Assembly (NCBI GenBank): GCA_036346255.1
Contig: CM070625.1
Span: 37,018,520-37,082,519 of the forward strand
Direction: 5' to 3'
From: Ampelocalamus luodianensis
Lineage: Eukaryota > Streptophyta > Magnoliopsida > Poales > Poaceae
Length of the DNA stretch: 64,000 bases
Under the pieces are notes generated by a model. The model was given only the letters and a program-made list of their open reading frames with translations, searched no databases and was not told where the DNA came from. Positions 43,560-56,500 of the stretch are shown piece after piece (the first letter of the stretch is position 1; each line of letters opens with the position of its first letter). Position numbers and translations under genes: made by a program.

Positions 43560-45480
43560 TGACCTTCCCTTTTTCTTCTTCTCTCGGGACCTCGTTTGAG
43601 TTCCTCTTTTTGGACCTCTTACCTCGGACCTCCTCCTTTTGGAGATATCCTCCCTTGGGTTTTCCCTTTCATCCGGATCTCTCCTTCTTTGGGATCTGAG
43701 GGTCCGGACCTCCCTTCAGCTAGACCTCTTTGTAGGTTCAACCTCTTTTGTTCTCTGGACCCTCTCCTTGTAATCTTTTGTTTGGACTCCCTTTAGTCCA
43801 AACTTCCCCTTTGTTGGTTTCAATATCTTTGTGTTTAGACCTCCCTTCTGGTCTGAACCTTTATTTCTGTCTAGATCTCCCTGGATCTAGACTTCATTCT
43901 CGGTGTGGACCTCTCAACGTTCATTTGAACTCCCTAAGCTCGTTTGGGCGTTCTAGAGTCCCTCTGGACCTCCTGGTAACCATATGGACCTCCTTGTATC
44001 CGTATGGAACTCCTTTTGGACCTCCTCTGTGTCCGTTAGGACCTCCCCTGTGGAGATCTTAACTGCTCAGACCACCCCCTTGTTAGATCTGGCCGTTAGG
44101 ACCTCCCCTGTGGAGATCTTAACCGTCGAGGACCTCCCCTTTGGTTTTCCTCCATTGGATCTCCTTTTGGTTTCGGACCTCCCTTGCCCCTCGCGCAACC
44201 CGAACCAACCCCGCGCCTTTCTCACTCGTGGGCCGTCTGATCCTTTTGGATGGCCCGTTCGAGATGAAAGGTTCGGCCGGTCCGAACGTTCTCAGGTATG
44301 TGGGTCGTCCGATCCATATCGAACGGCCCAACTGAGATATAACATTTGGATAATCCGAATGTTCCTCTCCTCTTTGGACCGCCCGATTCCAATCGGACAG
44401 CTCTGCTTTGCTACACGCTTTTCCTTTGTTCTCAGGACCTCTTCCTGGCTGTTTTGCAAGGACTACCTCCTCGATCCTTGCTGGTCTTGTTGTAAAGACC
44501 ACCCTCCTAGTCCAGTTTATCTCCTATGTCCGGGATCTCCCCTTTTTAGGCCATGACCTCCCCTTTTGGATGTGACCCTCCTCTTTGTGTGTTTAGACCT
44601 TTGTGGTCTAGACCTCCCTCTCTGTGTGTTTAGACCCTTATGGTCTAGACCTCCCTCTCTTTGTGTTTAGACCCTTGTGGTCTAGACCTCCCTCTCTGTG
44701 TGTTTAGACCCTTGTGGACTAGACCTCCTCTTTGTGCAGACCTCTTTGTTGCCTTAGGACCACCTATCCTCGTAGGACCTCCTTCTTGGACCTCCTCCTT
44801 GGATCTCCTCGTAGGACCTCCTCGCAGGACCTCCTCCTTGGACCTCCTTTGAGGGCCTTCCCTCTGTGTTTAGACCTCCTTGCTGGTCTAGACCTCCCGC
44901 CTTCAGGACCCCCCTGTCCACAGAACCTCCCCGTGGTCTTTTTGCAAAGACCACCCTTGCCATCAGACATCCCCTTGAGGTCATGACCTCTGGTCTTTTT
45001 GCAAAGACCACCCTGGTGGGGTTGAGACCACCCCTTTTGACTAGTCTATTCACCCTAGTTTGACTGGCCTCTTTGTTAGTCCTAACCCATCTCCTTTGTC
45101 AGCCCTGTCAGTACCTTTTCTACCTCTTGTCACATCATTTCTATTGCAAAAGTCTGTGCCCTTTTAGTGTTGTCAGCCTTTCTCTTGCCCCCTTCGTTAC
45201 CTATTCTAATCCTTTCTAGTACCCTCTGGCAGTGTGCCTTTGTACCAATACATTGAATTTGGTCACCCTCTTTTGTGGTGCTTCTGTTCCCCTCTTCCTT
45301 TAAATAGAGCACCCGAGAGCACCACTGCCTCCTTGTTCTTCATTTCAACCTCTTCCCCCAACTCTCGGTTCTGGTGAGCTCTCCCAAGCTTTCCTGGTCC
45401 GGACCTCTTTGGGCTTGGACCTCCCCCTCTTGGGACCTCTCTCTCGGACCTCCTCCTCTCTATGGACCTCCTCCTCTCTT
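43560..45480 (+). repeat. Degenerate GGACCTCC minisatellite in LTR F
   Basis: The octamer GGACCTCC or close variants (GACCTCCC, GACCTCCT, AGACCACC) recurs dozens of times over 1.9 kb at irregular spacing. Larger near-repeats are included, such as the block with GTTTAGACC and GTGGTCTAGACC around 44590-44730 and GATCTTAACCG-type units near 44050-44130. Pyrimidine-rich strand bias gives long Pro/Leu/Ser frames that I do not accept as genes. Confidence 0.88.
45299..45307 (+). promoter_or_regulatory. TATA-like box of LTR F
   Basis: TTTAAATAG followed by AGCACC, in the same place relative to the GC-rich zone as the TATA-like boxes of LTRs I, K and H (which read on the minus strand). The element starts its RNA downstream if this is used. 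Motif evidence only. Confidence 0.5.
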
Positions 45481-46590
45481 TTTGATTTCGAGTAAGTCCT
45501 TTTGGTTTTCCCGGTGTTTCTTTTGCTTATTTGGCTTTCTTTGCGCCGTGTAGACCTCGGTTGATTGCTAAGGAGCTCGTGGTTTAAGCTACGCCAACCG
45601 AAGCTTTTTCTCTTTTAACAGAGGCAAGTCGTGGACATTGATCATCTTGTTCCCATTTTGGCAAAGTTATTTCAATTTGTTAAACTTGCATGGCTATCTT
45701 TATAGCAAATGTTTGGGTAGTGGCTATTCTCCTACTCGACAATATGCCTCCTTGGTTATTTGAACTTGACATGTTGACATGAACTCCTTGGTCACCTTAG
45801 AATGGGTACTTTAGTTGGTCTTAATTGATATAGCCAATATGGGACCGTATGCTTATTGCTTAGCCTTGCTGTAGAACCGTGGGTCTTGTGAATCATGCTT
45901 CATCAATTGATAATCTTGACTAATTGAACTATGAAATTTGTGGTTGATGCCACTATTAAGCAGCTATGGTGTGAGGCCATAGCTGTGTTGATTGTGGTGT
46001 GAGGCCACCTTGTTAAACTTGTTGTGCTAGGACTGGGTGGTCCAGTGGCCGGGTTGAACCTAAAACTATTTTGTGCTCGGGCAAGTGGCTGGAGGTGAGT
46101 AGTGGGTGCTCCAGATCCCAGTGGAGTCACATTGGGTTTGTGGAAGTCTTGTCTGAGCAGCCAATTAAGGACTAAACCTTGGGAGCCATTGATATGGGCC
46201 ATGTCGTGCAACCACATGTCCATTTATGGGGTGGACCTGGTCGACTAATTGGTGATACTCTGATAGGGTTCCGCTTTTGAGGGGGTGTGGTTTGACGCAC
46301 AAGGCGCAAGAGGGGGCCACCGGGTGCTATATGCACAATGTGATGGCGAAACCTTAGCAAACGGAACCTAGTTGGAGCAAAACCTTGTAAAGGCCTTGTA
46401 ATAACTTCTTAGTCGCACACCTCGAAAGTGTGTGAGCGGACAGTATAAGAGGAATATCTCATGTGGGTAAAGTTGTACACCTCTGTAGGGTGTAAATCTA
46501 TTCAAATAGTCGTGTCCTCGGTTATGGACACGCCCGGAGATTTCGAATGAGGGGTAGTTTTCTTTTTACAAAATTATGTCGCTGGGCGCT

Positions 46591-49500
46591 TGTAACAGCC
46601 CAAATCTTAGATTGTGTTTCAAATGTAAGAAAATAAGTAGAAATTAAAACTTTTCTGGCATCTTGAAGTTTTTGAGCTTTTCTGCAATTCTTGTAAAGGA
46701 ATTGTGGGAAATCAAAAACTCAAACCTCCAAATAGACTAAAGTCATGACCTTCTTTTCCAACCCTTGTCAAATCTAGTGATCATCCACTGGAAATAATTT
46801 TCCTGAGTTCTAGGGTTAATGTGTGACCCCTCTGAAAAAATTTCACAATTTTTAGAAATTGTTTGAATATTTTAAGAGGTCAGTCAAACCAGTTTGACTC
46901 TTAGTCAAACCCTAGCTCAGCACCTTGTAGAATTTTTGGAGGAAAATATACAGCATGAAAACCTCTGGAAATTTTACACAAGGTCCACATCAAAGTCAGC
47001 AAACTTTTGTAAAACTTTCAGAATTTTTGGAGTTAGTTTGCTATCTCTAAAAATTCCCCAAAGCTTTAGCCCATTTCTAAAACCCTAAGTCAAAGCTATT
47101 GGACTCGAGCCCAACCCCCAATTCTGGTGCGACCCAACCATCTCAGTGCCAGCCCCGAGCCCTTCTAGCGCGCAGTCAATCTCAGCCGTTGGATTTCTTT
47201 TCAATGCCCTAGATCGCGAGGAGCGTTCGGTCCTCCCTTTCGCGCTCGTTTTCCTTAGCCGTTGGATCCTGATCCAACCACCCTGGTCGCTCGATGCAAT
47301 CGAACCTCCGATTGTTTCGTTCAAATCTCAGCCACCCATTTCTTATCTAACCATCCAGATTTCCCCATTCAATATAACCTAAACCCTTTAGCTCTTTTTG
47401 ACCCGAGCCATTTCAACCCTTTCACTGACAGTGGGCCCTTGACTGCTCCTGGTCATCTTCTTCGTCACGCCCGCGCGCGTGCGTGAGAGCTGTACGCCAT
47501 GGCAATGCAAGGTCACCTCTTTCAGCCCTTTAAACGGCTCTTTGCTGCAACCATTTAATGCGCCACAGAGACCTCCTCCAAAGTCGTGGTCTTCACCTGC
47601 TCCCATAGCTCAAGTGGTCCATGGTAGCGCTTTAGACCAAGTTCACCGTGAGATGTTGTTTTGCTCCAAAAACCCTAGCCCTTTGGCTATATAGAGCCAG
47701 TGAACTCCTCCTTAGCTTCCTTTACACATATTCTTGCAACCTCTAGCCCCCTCCCTGTGTTTATTGAGCTCAAGTCACCTCGAAGCCTACGACCGCCATT
47801 GTTGCCCCTCAAGCACCCCGGTGAAGGCAGTGCTCCAGTGGCTCCTCCTCTCCTCTCTTTGCTCCAGCTTGAGTCCCTTATCTCGGTGGTCATTAACCCT
47901 AACCCAATTTTGGTTGCTTCAACAAGGGGCAGCTTGAATTTGGAGTTTGCTCAACTTCGACCGTGAGCCCCCTTTCTTCCTCAAGTCTGGTGAGTGCTCT
48001 ATTTCCCAATTGCTTGCTCCTAGACCATCTTCAAGCTATTCTAGAGCTAATGGAATGACCCGGGCTTGCTTTTGTTGCTCAGACCACCCTCTCCACGTTT
48101 TCTTCCTCGTTGCCGGCAAGCTCCACCGCCGCCAAATCAACTCCGGCCGCCTCTGGGTCTCCTCTGTGCTCAGGTGCCCCTCTAGTAGCCCATCAAAGCT
48201 TTGGCTCCCGCTTAAGTGAACCGTTGCAGAGCTTTTGATCATTTTCGTTTTTCGGCCGAGTTTGTCGTCTTTACTCTCCTCCGGCTCGCCGGCGTTGTGG
48301 GCCGCCGCCGCCGTCGAGGTCATCACTATCGGGTCCGCAAAGCTATTGGGAACCCATTCCAGTGCTTGGTTTCACGCCATCGTGGCCGGAGTTGCCGGCG
48401 ACGAGCCGACAGGCAAACTGTGGTGCTCTGTACGGTTGTCGTGTTTTCGACAAGTCCCCGGACCTCCCGTGTTAATCTTAGCCGTCGATGATCTCGTAAG
48501 GTTAGCTCTTAGCCGTAGGATCCTCTTTTGTAAAACCTTAGTGCCAGGACCTCCCCCAGTTTTGATCCTCGCCGTTTAGGACCTCCCTAGCCTAATCTTA
48601 GCCGTTAGGATCACCCCCGTGCGAAAAGACCACCCCGTGGTCATTTTTGTAAAAACCACCCTCGGGACTGCACTTGGGGTCCTCTTTGCAAAAGACCACC
48701 CCTTGGTCTTTTGCAAAGGAAACCTCAGGACCTCCCCCTCCGCAAGTCTTAACCTTTAGGACCACCCCAGGCAGATCTTGACTGTTCAAAACCTCCTAGT
48801 GGAGATCTGAGCCGTTAAGACCTCCTTTTGTTAAGACCTTTTCTTTGCGGACCTCCTCGTGTAGATCTTGACCGTTGAGACCTCCCCCTGCAAGATCTTA
48901 GCCGTCCCGGACCTCCTCCATTAGATCCTTAGCTTTAGGATCTCCCCTCAGCTCTGGACCGTTAGATCTAGCCTAGACCTCCTTAGTGCATTAAGGTGTT
49001 CTAGCGCGTTAAGTCCCCTTTCACCGTCCGTTTTGAGATATACGGCCCAGATCTCTTTTAACCTTCGGACCCCTCTATCGTCCTCATCTGTGTGGGACGC
49101 TCGTTTCTTGATCTGTGGCTTAGATCTCCAGTACATTCGGACCTTCGAAGGCATCGTTGATCTGCGCCATCCATTTTCAGATCTACAGCCCAAAATCTTT
49201 GGGAACGTTCGTAAGCCCGATCGTCCCGTGCGCTGTGGACCGTTGGATCAGATCCAACGGTGGGTTGCGTGCGGCGTTGTGCGCTCCGTTCGGCCCCCGC
49301 GTTTGGGCCGTTGGATTCAAAATCAACGGCCCAAGTTTTTCCTTGTTTGTTTGATAATTAGTAAATCCTGAAACCTTTTATTTGTAAACTAAAAATTGTA
49401 TTAAACTTTGAAAATTCACAAGTAATTCATTTTAATTCTTTTTTAGATGATTCCAACTGTGTTAAATTCCTGTTTAACTAAAGTTTAATCTAAAAATACA

Positions 49501-50815
49501 TTTAGACATTGTTCCATGCCAGAAAATCTTGTAAACATTAGTAACTTGTTTCAGCCATTATTTGATATTCCAGAAATTCAATTAAAACTTGTAAAATGCA
49601 TAACTTTTTTTGTATAACTCCAAACTGAGCAATTCATTTTAACTCTAAATTAAGTAAATATAGTTTTGCTGTTCTTAGAATGCCATGTTCTACCTACCAT
49701 AAAAATTTTAGGTTCTAGATCTTTCTGGAAAATTGTGCTATGAACAGTACCCAAATTAGGAAAATCATAAGTAATTCATTTTAACTCCAAATTAAGTAAA
49801 TACAGTTTTGCTGTTCTTAGAATGCCATGTTCCACCTACCATAAAAATTCCAGGTTCTAGATCTTTCTGGAAAATTGTGCCATGAACAGTACCTAAAATT
49901 AATTTAATTTGAATTTTCAGGCTGAAAGAAATTGTTTAGGTCATAACTTTTGCATACTTAATCCAAATCAAATGATTCTTGTTGCTAAATTTATCTAAAA
50001 TCATGCTCTACCTTCTGTGTAAATTTTATGGATTTTGTAGCAATTTGGTTTTTGAGTTCCTTTCGGTGTTCGTCGTTTTTATTGGATTTTCTTATTCTTG
50101 CTATAGGTTCCAAAGAAATTATTGATTGCATGAGTGATCCTCTACAGCAAAAAAGTGATCTCCAACAAGGTAAGTAGATGTAGCATCATTTGATCATATT
50201 GCTCCTATTATTTTCAAAATCTAATATGTTGTTTGCAAATTCTACGTATGCATTGCTATCTTGTGTTAAACTATTGTCGAGTAGTTGACCCATTAGATGC
50301 ATAATCTGTAGGCAAATGGTTATCCTCTACTACTGAGCCTAGAATTAACTTGTTGTGATTTTGGGTTCGTTGGATGAGCCCTTGTCACTTAGTAGTTTAT
50401 GAGTAATGTGCTTAACCATGCTTAGCTACCGGTAGAAATGGGCGGTTGTCGACTTAGTCGATAACCTCGATCACACAAACTTATTATGACTTTATGATTC
50501 AGCTGTGTGCTATGTTTAATTGTGAAAACTAAAAATGAAAACAAAATGATTTGGACTTAGGCACAATGGTATGTTGGTGTGTTTTTGGGTGTGACTGGAA
50601 TGGTGCCCGAGTCAACAAGGACCGAATTACTTGCGCCACCGTACTGAGCATTTTGCGTGCTAACCACACTAGAGGGAAATGGGACCTCTCTTGACTTAGT
50701 ACTTTGGCGTGTGTTAGCTCCGAGTCGTAGGAGGTCGTAGGAGGCAGATGTTTGGGAGCATTGTAGTTGTCCAAAAGCTTTACCCCGGGTGGGTAGTTGT
50801 CTCTCGTTCAATATT
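46591..50815 (+). mobile_element. Truncated plus-strand LTR of family G (G1)
   Basis: Starts TGTAACAGCCC and runs as the reverse complement of 58541 down to about 54465 (for example 46615-46650 versus 58480-58520, and the GGAGCATTGTAG block at 50755 versus its complement at 54510). The last about 1 kb of the LTR (the PBS-proximal end) is missing. At about 50815 it joins LTR H. Inside are a TATA-like CTATATAGAG at 47687-47696 and an inverted repeat (11-bp arms ACCGTTGGATC) at 49239-49261. The small frames (47700-49354 and others) have no family features. Confidence 0.82.
48460..48970 (+). repeat. GGACCTCC / GATCTTAGCCGTT repeat zone in LTR G1
   Basis: Alternating GGACCTCC-like and (A)GATCTT(A/G)(A/G)CCGTT units, about every 30-45 bp, with variants such as GACCACCCC. 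It is related to the repeat zone in LTR F although F and G differ at their ends. Confidence 0.8.
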
Positions 50816-53018
50816 CAAATTGGCTATACAAGGAAGATTGGAATAACTAGGCAATTAAAATAGGGAATTAAAATAATTGTATAAACATATGCATGCAGTA
50901 ATAATTTAAAACAGAATATAAATAATTTGAAATAATTGGATCAATATGATCAAGGGTATAACTTGCCTTCGTTGAAGTCTTGATACTCTAAATCGTCAGA
51001 AGGATCTAACTCTCCGGAGTCGTCGAAGTCTAAACGTGAAAATACGACAAATTCAATTCAAATTCAAATAAATTCAAAAAGACAGATCAAACTAACTCAA
51101 AATCAAATTATTTTTGTTTAGTTAGCTAGATAGTAATTTTATACAAATTTGGCAACTTGAATCACCCAAATTGGAGTTTGAATGCAAAAGATATGAATTT
51201 TAGAAGTTTGAATTTACATGAAATAATGAATTAGGGTTTAAAGGAATTATTGGTCAAATGAACTCAAAATTAAATAATTTTGGTTTATATGGCTAGATAT
51301 TGATTTTATAAGAATTTAGGAATTTGAATCGATGAAATCGGAGTTCGTATGAAGGAGAACGAACCCCGGGAAGTTCTAAATATAAGAAACCCTAATTTTT
51401 CAGATTTTATGAATTTTTTGAATTATTTTTCTAAAGGAAAATGGCTTTATTGCGCAGTGATGATGTCAACGAGGGATTTTCTTTTCCCGACCGAATTCTT
51501 TTTCTAAAGGAAATTCTTCTGAGACACTAACAGGTGGGCCCGATGGTCAATGGACCACGCCCACGATCGGTCAACAGTCCATGATGGACCCGGTGTATGG
51601 GAACAGTGTGCGCAGGGTGTGAGGTGGCGGGTGTGCTGATGTGGATGGCCACGCGGCTGTTTTGCCGAGGTGGCGCACAGGTGGTGCCACGATGGCGTGA
51701 TGTGGCAGCCACGTGGTGGTGCCACGTAGGCACAGGGCCGGCGGAGGCTCGACGTTGAGCTCGCCGGCACTATGCGCCACGGCGAGCTCCGCCGAGGGGC
51801 TCAACGCAAAAAGGGGAACGCGGGGGTCACTGGGCTTACCACTGTGGCACAGGGTGCGAAGGAGTCACCGGCGGCGTGAGGTTTGGCGGCGGCGCGTACA
51901 GCTCGACGACGTCGCGGCGTTCCGGTGACCTTCGAGGCAAACGGTTGCGCGCACGGGGTAGGTGGTGATTCTGCGATGCTGTTGGTGGGGTCGGGGTGGC
52001 CGGGGAGTCGGCGACGGCGGCACTAGAGGTGGCGGAAGAGGTGGCGGCTGACGGCGAAAACTTGAGAAATCCGACCAAATGAAGAGGGGAGGTGAGGAGT
52101 GGTTGTCGGGGTTGGAATGAGTGAGGAAGGGGGCTCCCGGTGCTCGCTTAAATAGGGCTCAGGGAGGAGAGGGGAGCGAGATCGGTGGCGCGGTCCTTCG
52201 GCGGTGAGGGCGCGGTTGCGGTGATTCCGTGAGTGATTGAGGGGGTAACGGCCGGAGAGGGAGGCGGCGCGATGAGGGGGCTTCAACGCGCGTGATGGCG
52301 CGAGATAAAGGGGACGAAATCGCGGGATTGAGGAGCTCCGAGCGCGCGGCAATGGCGGCGGCTCGGGCATGGCTCCGCGAGGAAGAACGGGCGGAGAAGA
52401 ATAGGGCAAACCGTCGGATGCCGATCTGATGATGCGGAGGAGCGGGGCATGGCGTGGGGATTTAGTGGCCGTCCGATTCAAATCGGACGGTGGGGGGTGA
52501 GAGAGAGGGAGCGGCGGGAGGAGTGGGCCGAGATGGGCCGGAGGCGCTGTGGAAAGGAATGGGCCGAAGGAGGTTTTGGCCCATTAGGTTTTAGGGTATT
52601 TTAAATTGATTTTTCAATTGATTTAATCCAGATAATTAGAAAGGACTTTAGAAAATAGCAAAATAAATTCAAAAAATTTATAGAAAATTCACAGAAATTC
52701 TCTTATTTATTTTGGACTTAATAAAACAATTTCCAACTTAAAGTTGGCTATTAATTTTGCAAAATAAATTATTTTGTCTTTAACATATTTATGAAAAAGC
52801 TTTTAAAATCTCAGAAAATTCTAGAAATTATTTAAAATTTTATTTTCCAGATCAAACCAACTGAAACTTCAAGAACTTCAAATAAATTTTAAATTTTGAC
52901 TTGTAAAATTTCAAGAATTCAAATAAAGCAATAGAACTCTATCAAATTTCAGAAAATCCAATAAAACTATAACTTTATTTTATTTTATTTTTGTAACAGC
53001 ACTTTGGGATGTTACAGC
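50816..53018 (-). mobile_element. Left-truncated minus-strand Tekay-like LTR (H)
   Basis: Reads like the right two thirds of LTRs I, K and C: a TCAATATGATCAAGGGTATA block at 50942, a GC-rich promoter zone with GTGGGCCC at 51535-51542, many ACGT cores near 51645-51730, a TATA-like box on the minus strand at 52147-52155, a hairpin CCGTCCGATT-CA-AATCGGACGG at 52469-52490, and the terminus TTTGGGATGTTACA at 53018. The left third and its TGTCGGG start are absent. Frames at 51504-52481 are compositional. Confidence 0.8.
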
Positions 53019-53493
53019 AAGATAACCCATCTAGGAGAGGTGTTAGATACTTAGCCAACTCATATCACTTCTTACCATTTTATTCCCATAAGTTTTAGTT
53101 AAGTTGTCCTCTCATTTTCAGTTCTATTTACTAACTAATAGCTTGCTGTCCAAAACCGATGCTTGCTGTCCATATTTCACCTCCAAGCTCCCAAGCCGAA
53201 TTTTCCTACTCCAACAGCTCCTAATCTTCACAAAAAGATAGATATACTTAAATTTATAACTCTCATTAGTTTTCCCAAAACCAAATTTAAATGATAACAA
53301 CTATCTTTTGGGAGGGGAAAGAGGAAAACTGTTTTTCAAGCTCAATAGAGCAAGGTAAGGTGAGCAAGCTAAGATAGATGAGGAGTAAAATCTGAGAACT
53401 TACTTAAGTTTTCATAAACCACTTGATAGTTTTGAAACTAAGTTTTTCAAAACATCCTAAAGGGCGACCAAGCTAGGGGCTTCTACGGTCAGT
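53019..53493 (-). other. Leader remnant of the G2 element
   Basis: About 475 bp left of the primer site, non-coding, with the A/T-rich character of the leaders of I and C. It is cut at 53018 by LTR H, whose end is not followed by a polypurine tract, so H appears to have inserted into the leader. No gag sequence of G2 remains. Confidence 0.65.
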
Positions 53494-53511
53494 ATGGCTC
53501 TGATACCAACT
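53494..53511 (-). other. Primer binding site (initiator tRNA-Met) of G2
   Basis: The minus strand reads TTGGTATCAGAGCCAT next to the LTR boundary at 53513. Confidence 0.9.
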
Positions 53512-53512
53512 T

Positions 53513-56500
53513 TGTGAGGACCCGGGGTATTTAACTCGTAATACTTAACCTCCAACTGGTTCTAGTATTACCAATTAAATATCCTAAGCCTCGATGGACA
53601 TGTACTTCCCAGAATTATAGCACACATACATCTTTACAAAATCATGCATCACTTCCATACACTTACAATACCAAGTCTAGCAAAAGACATACATAATATA
53701 GAGTTATTACAAAAGAGTCGACCGGCCAAATGACATAAAAGTAGCAAGGTGACAGTGGAAGCAAAAGTACCATAAGATGGCTATAAACAAAAGATGACCG
53801 GTTAGCCACACACCCACAAAGCAACCGACCGGGCCGCCAAGCTAGTCGCACGATCCACAGCAAAACTCACAGAAGTAGACCCCTTAGGGATCCACTTCCT
53901 CCTCTGCACACAACAAGCAATGCAGGTGAGTACAATAATGTACTCGCAAGACTTACGAGTAACAAGTCTATACATAGCTACATGTAAGCTGACACATGGG
54001 AGATGGTTATATGGTGAATTGGACGCATAAAGCAATTTTCATTTGCAATAATGTAATAGATTGAAGGCAATTTGTCAAATCTATTTTTAAATGTTGAAAT
54101 AACAGCGAGGTAACAATAAGTAACAAAGTAACAACCTAGAGGTGACTACACCAATAGCCACCACAACATAGCACAAATCCCTGATTCGTACCTCCCAAGT
54201 TCAAGTTTTAGTGAAAAGGTTATAGTCTGACTCTTTAAAGACCTCCCCAAGCGTGTCCATAACCTAGGATGAGGCTATTCGAATAGTTTAAACCCTGCAG
54301 GGGTGTACCAATGTACCCACACTTCAGACCGCCTTTTCGCCACATGATTAAGCACACTTCCAAAGGTATGCCGGCACGGCTAAGTCCTACGAGACATTTC
54401 CAATATTGTGTATTAACTACGAGTCGCTCGTAAGGATAGAAACCCCTACGCTACATTGCAAGCCGAAAGTCAACAAATCCCATTAGGGTGAAGGCTTTCG
54501 GACACTACAATGCTCCCAACATCTTCCCTCCTACAACCTCCTGCGACTCGGAGCTAACACACACCAAAATACTAAGTCAAGAGAGGTCTCATACCCTCTA
54601 GTGTGGTTAGCACGCAAGGATGCTTGGTTTAGTATAACAAGATGTTCGGTCCTTGTTGACTCGGGCACCATTTCAGTCACACCCAAAAGCACACCATCTT
54701 ACCATTGTGCCTAAGTCTAAAACATTTTGTTTTCAGTTTTAGTTTTCTCAATTAAACATAGCACAAGGTGCTAAACATAAAGTTGTAATAAGTTTTTGTG
54801 TGATCAAGGTCATCGACTAAGTCGACAACCGCCCAATTCTACCGGTAGCTAAGCATGACTAATCAACATTAACTCGCAAACTACTAAGTGACAAGGGCTC
54901 ATCCAACGAACCCTAAATCACAGCAAGATACTCCTAGACTCGGTAGTAGAGGATAAACATTTACCTATAGATTATGCATCTAATGGTCAACTAATCGACA
55001 ATAGTTTAACACAAGATAGCAATGCATACGTAGATTTTGCAAACAACATATTAGACTTTGAAAATAATAGAAGCAATATGATCAAATGATACTACATCTG
55101 CTTGCCTTGCTGGTAGCTCTCTTGCTGCAGAGGTTCGCTTTTGGGTTCAACAAGTACTTCGGAACCTATCACAAGAATGCGAAAATCCAATAAGAACGAA
55201 GAATACTGAAAAAGACAAAAAAAAAAAGTCATCCAAAATCCATGAAATTTACACAACAGGAAGACCATGATTTTAAATGAATTTAGCAACAAGAATCATT
55301 CAATTTGGACTAAGCATGCAAAAGTTATAGCCTAAACAATTTCAATCTGCTGGATAATTCAAATTAAATTGTTTTCTGTTACTGTTCATGGCTCAATTTT
55401 CCAGAAAGTTTCTGAACATGAAATTTTTATGGTAGACAGAACATGGCATTCTAAGAATAGAAAAATTAGGTTCACTTCATTTGGAGTTAAATTGATCTAC
55501 TCATGATTTTTCTAAGTTATGAAACTAGTGTCCAACATTTTTCAGAGACTAATACCTAAATAAAACGTATTCTATATTACAGCATATTAACAGAGGAACC
55601 TAACACATTTTATTTTGCTCAATTTGGAGTTACAGAGAATTACTTATGTATTTTTCAAGTTTTAATGAATTTCTAGAACAATAGTTAATGCTAGACAAGA
55701 TAATATAACTACGCAATTTTTCTGGTACAAAACAGTGCCCAAACATATTTTTATATTAAAGTTCATTTAAACAAAGATTTAACAAAATTTGAATCATCTA
55801 AAAAGGAGTTCAAATGAATTAGTTATGCTATTTTGAAGTTTAATACAATTTTCAGTTAGCAAATAAAGCTTACCGGGCTTTTATTAGAATCTAACACAGC
55901 CGAAAAAGACATGGCAAAACGTGCGCCGTTGATCTAGAATCGCACGGCCCACGCGCTCTGAAACACAGCCGCACGCGCGCAGCCCAACAGTGCCCACCGT
56001 TGGATTTAGATCCAACGGTCCACAACGCGAGCCACGTTCAGAGGTCCGAATGCTCACGCAAACGTGGGCCGCTGATCTAAAAAGGAACGGCTCAGATCAA
56101 GATCACCTTCGGAGGTCCGAACATTCGCAAGATCTGAGCCGCAGATCTAGAAATGGGTGGCCCACAGTGACTTGGAAGATGGGGTGGTCCGAATGTTCAG
56201 AGAGCTCTGGTCCGCAGATCTCAAAACGAACGGTCCAAGATCAACAAGGTGTTGCGCACTACACACGTGGGTTTTAAGTGCATAGAGAGGGTTTAAATGT
56301 GCAGGCCCACTAGTAAGTGACACGAAAGGTTATTTAGGACATCCATTAATTACTAAACCCAATGATTAGCGATGATTAGCATTAATTGTGTCCTAAAGAT
56401 ATCGCGTAGTGCCAACAGGGTGTTTAAGTGGCTGGGCCCACTAGTCAGAGACTCAGGGCCACACACTTAATGCTTAACACACGTGCTTCTGACAAAGATA

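Noticed and set aside
43596..45063. Pro/Leu/Ser-rich frames, at first sight repetitive secreted proteins
   Set aside because: They are translations of the GGACCTCC minisatellite in LTR F; all frames look alike and none has a signal peptide plus consistent repeats.
43560..45480. Possible CRISPR array or satellite because of the recurring 8-mer
   Set aside because: Spacing is irregular, units are degenerate and short, and the setting is a plant LTR; it is not a CRISPR array.
47700..48580. Possible host gene exon (88-114 aa frames with a TATA-like box at 47687)
   Set aside because: The region is collinear with LTR G2 in reverse; the frames are short and are not kept in that copy.
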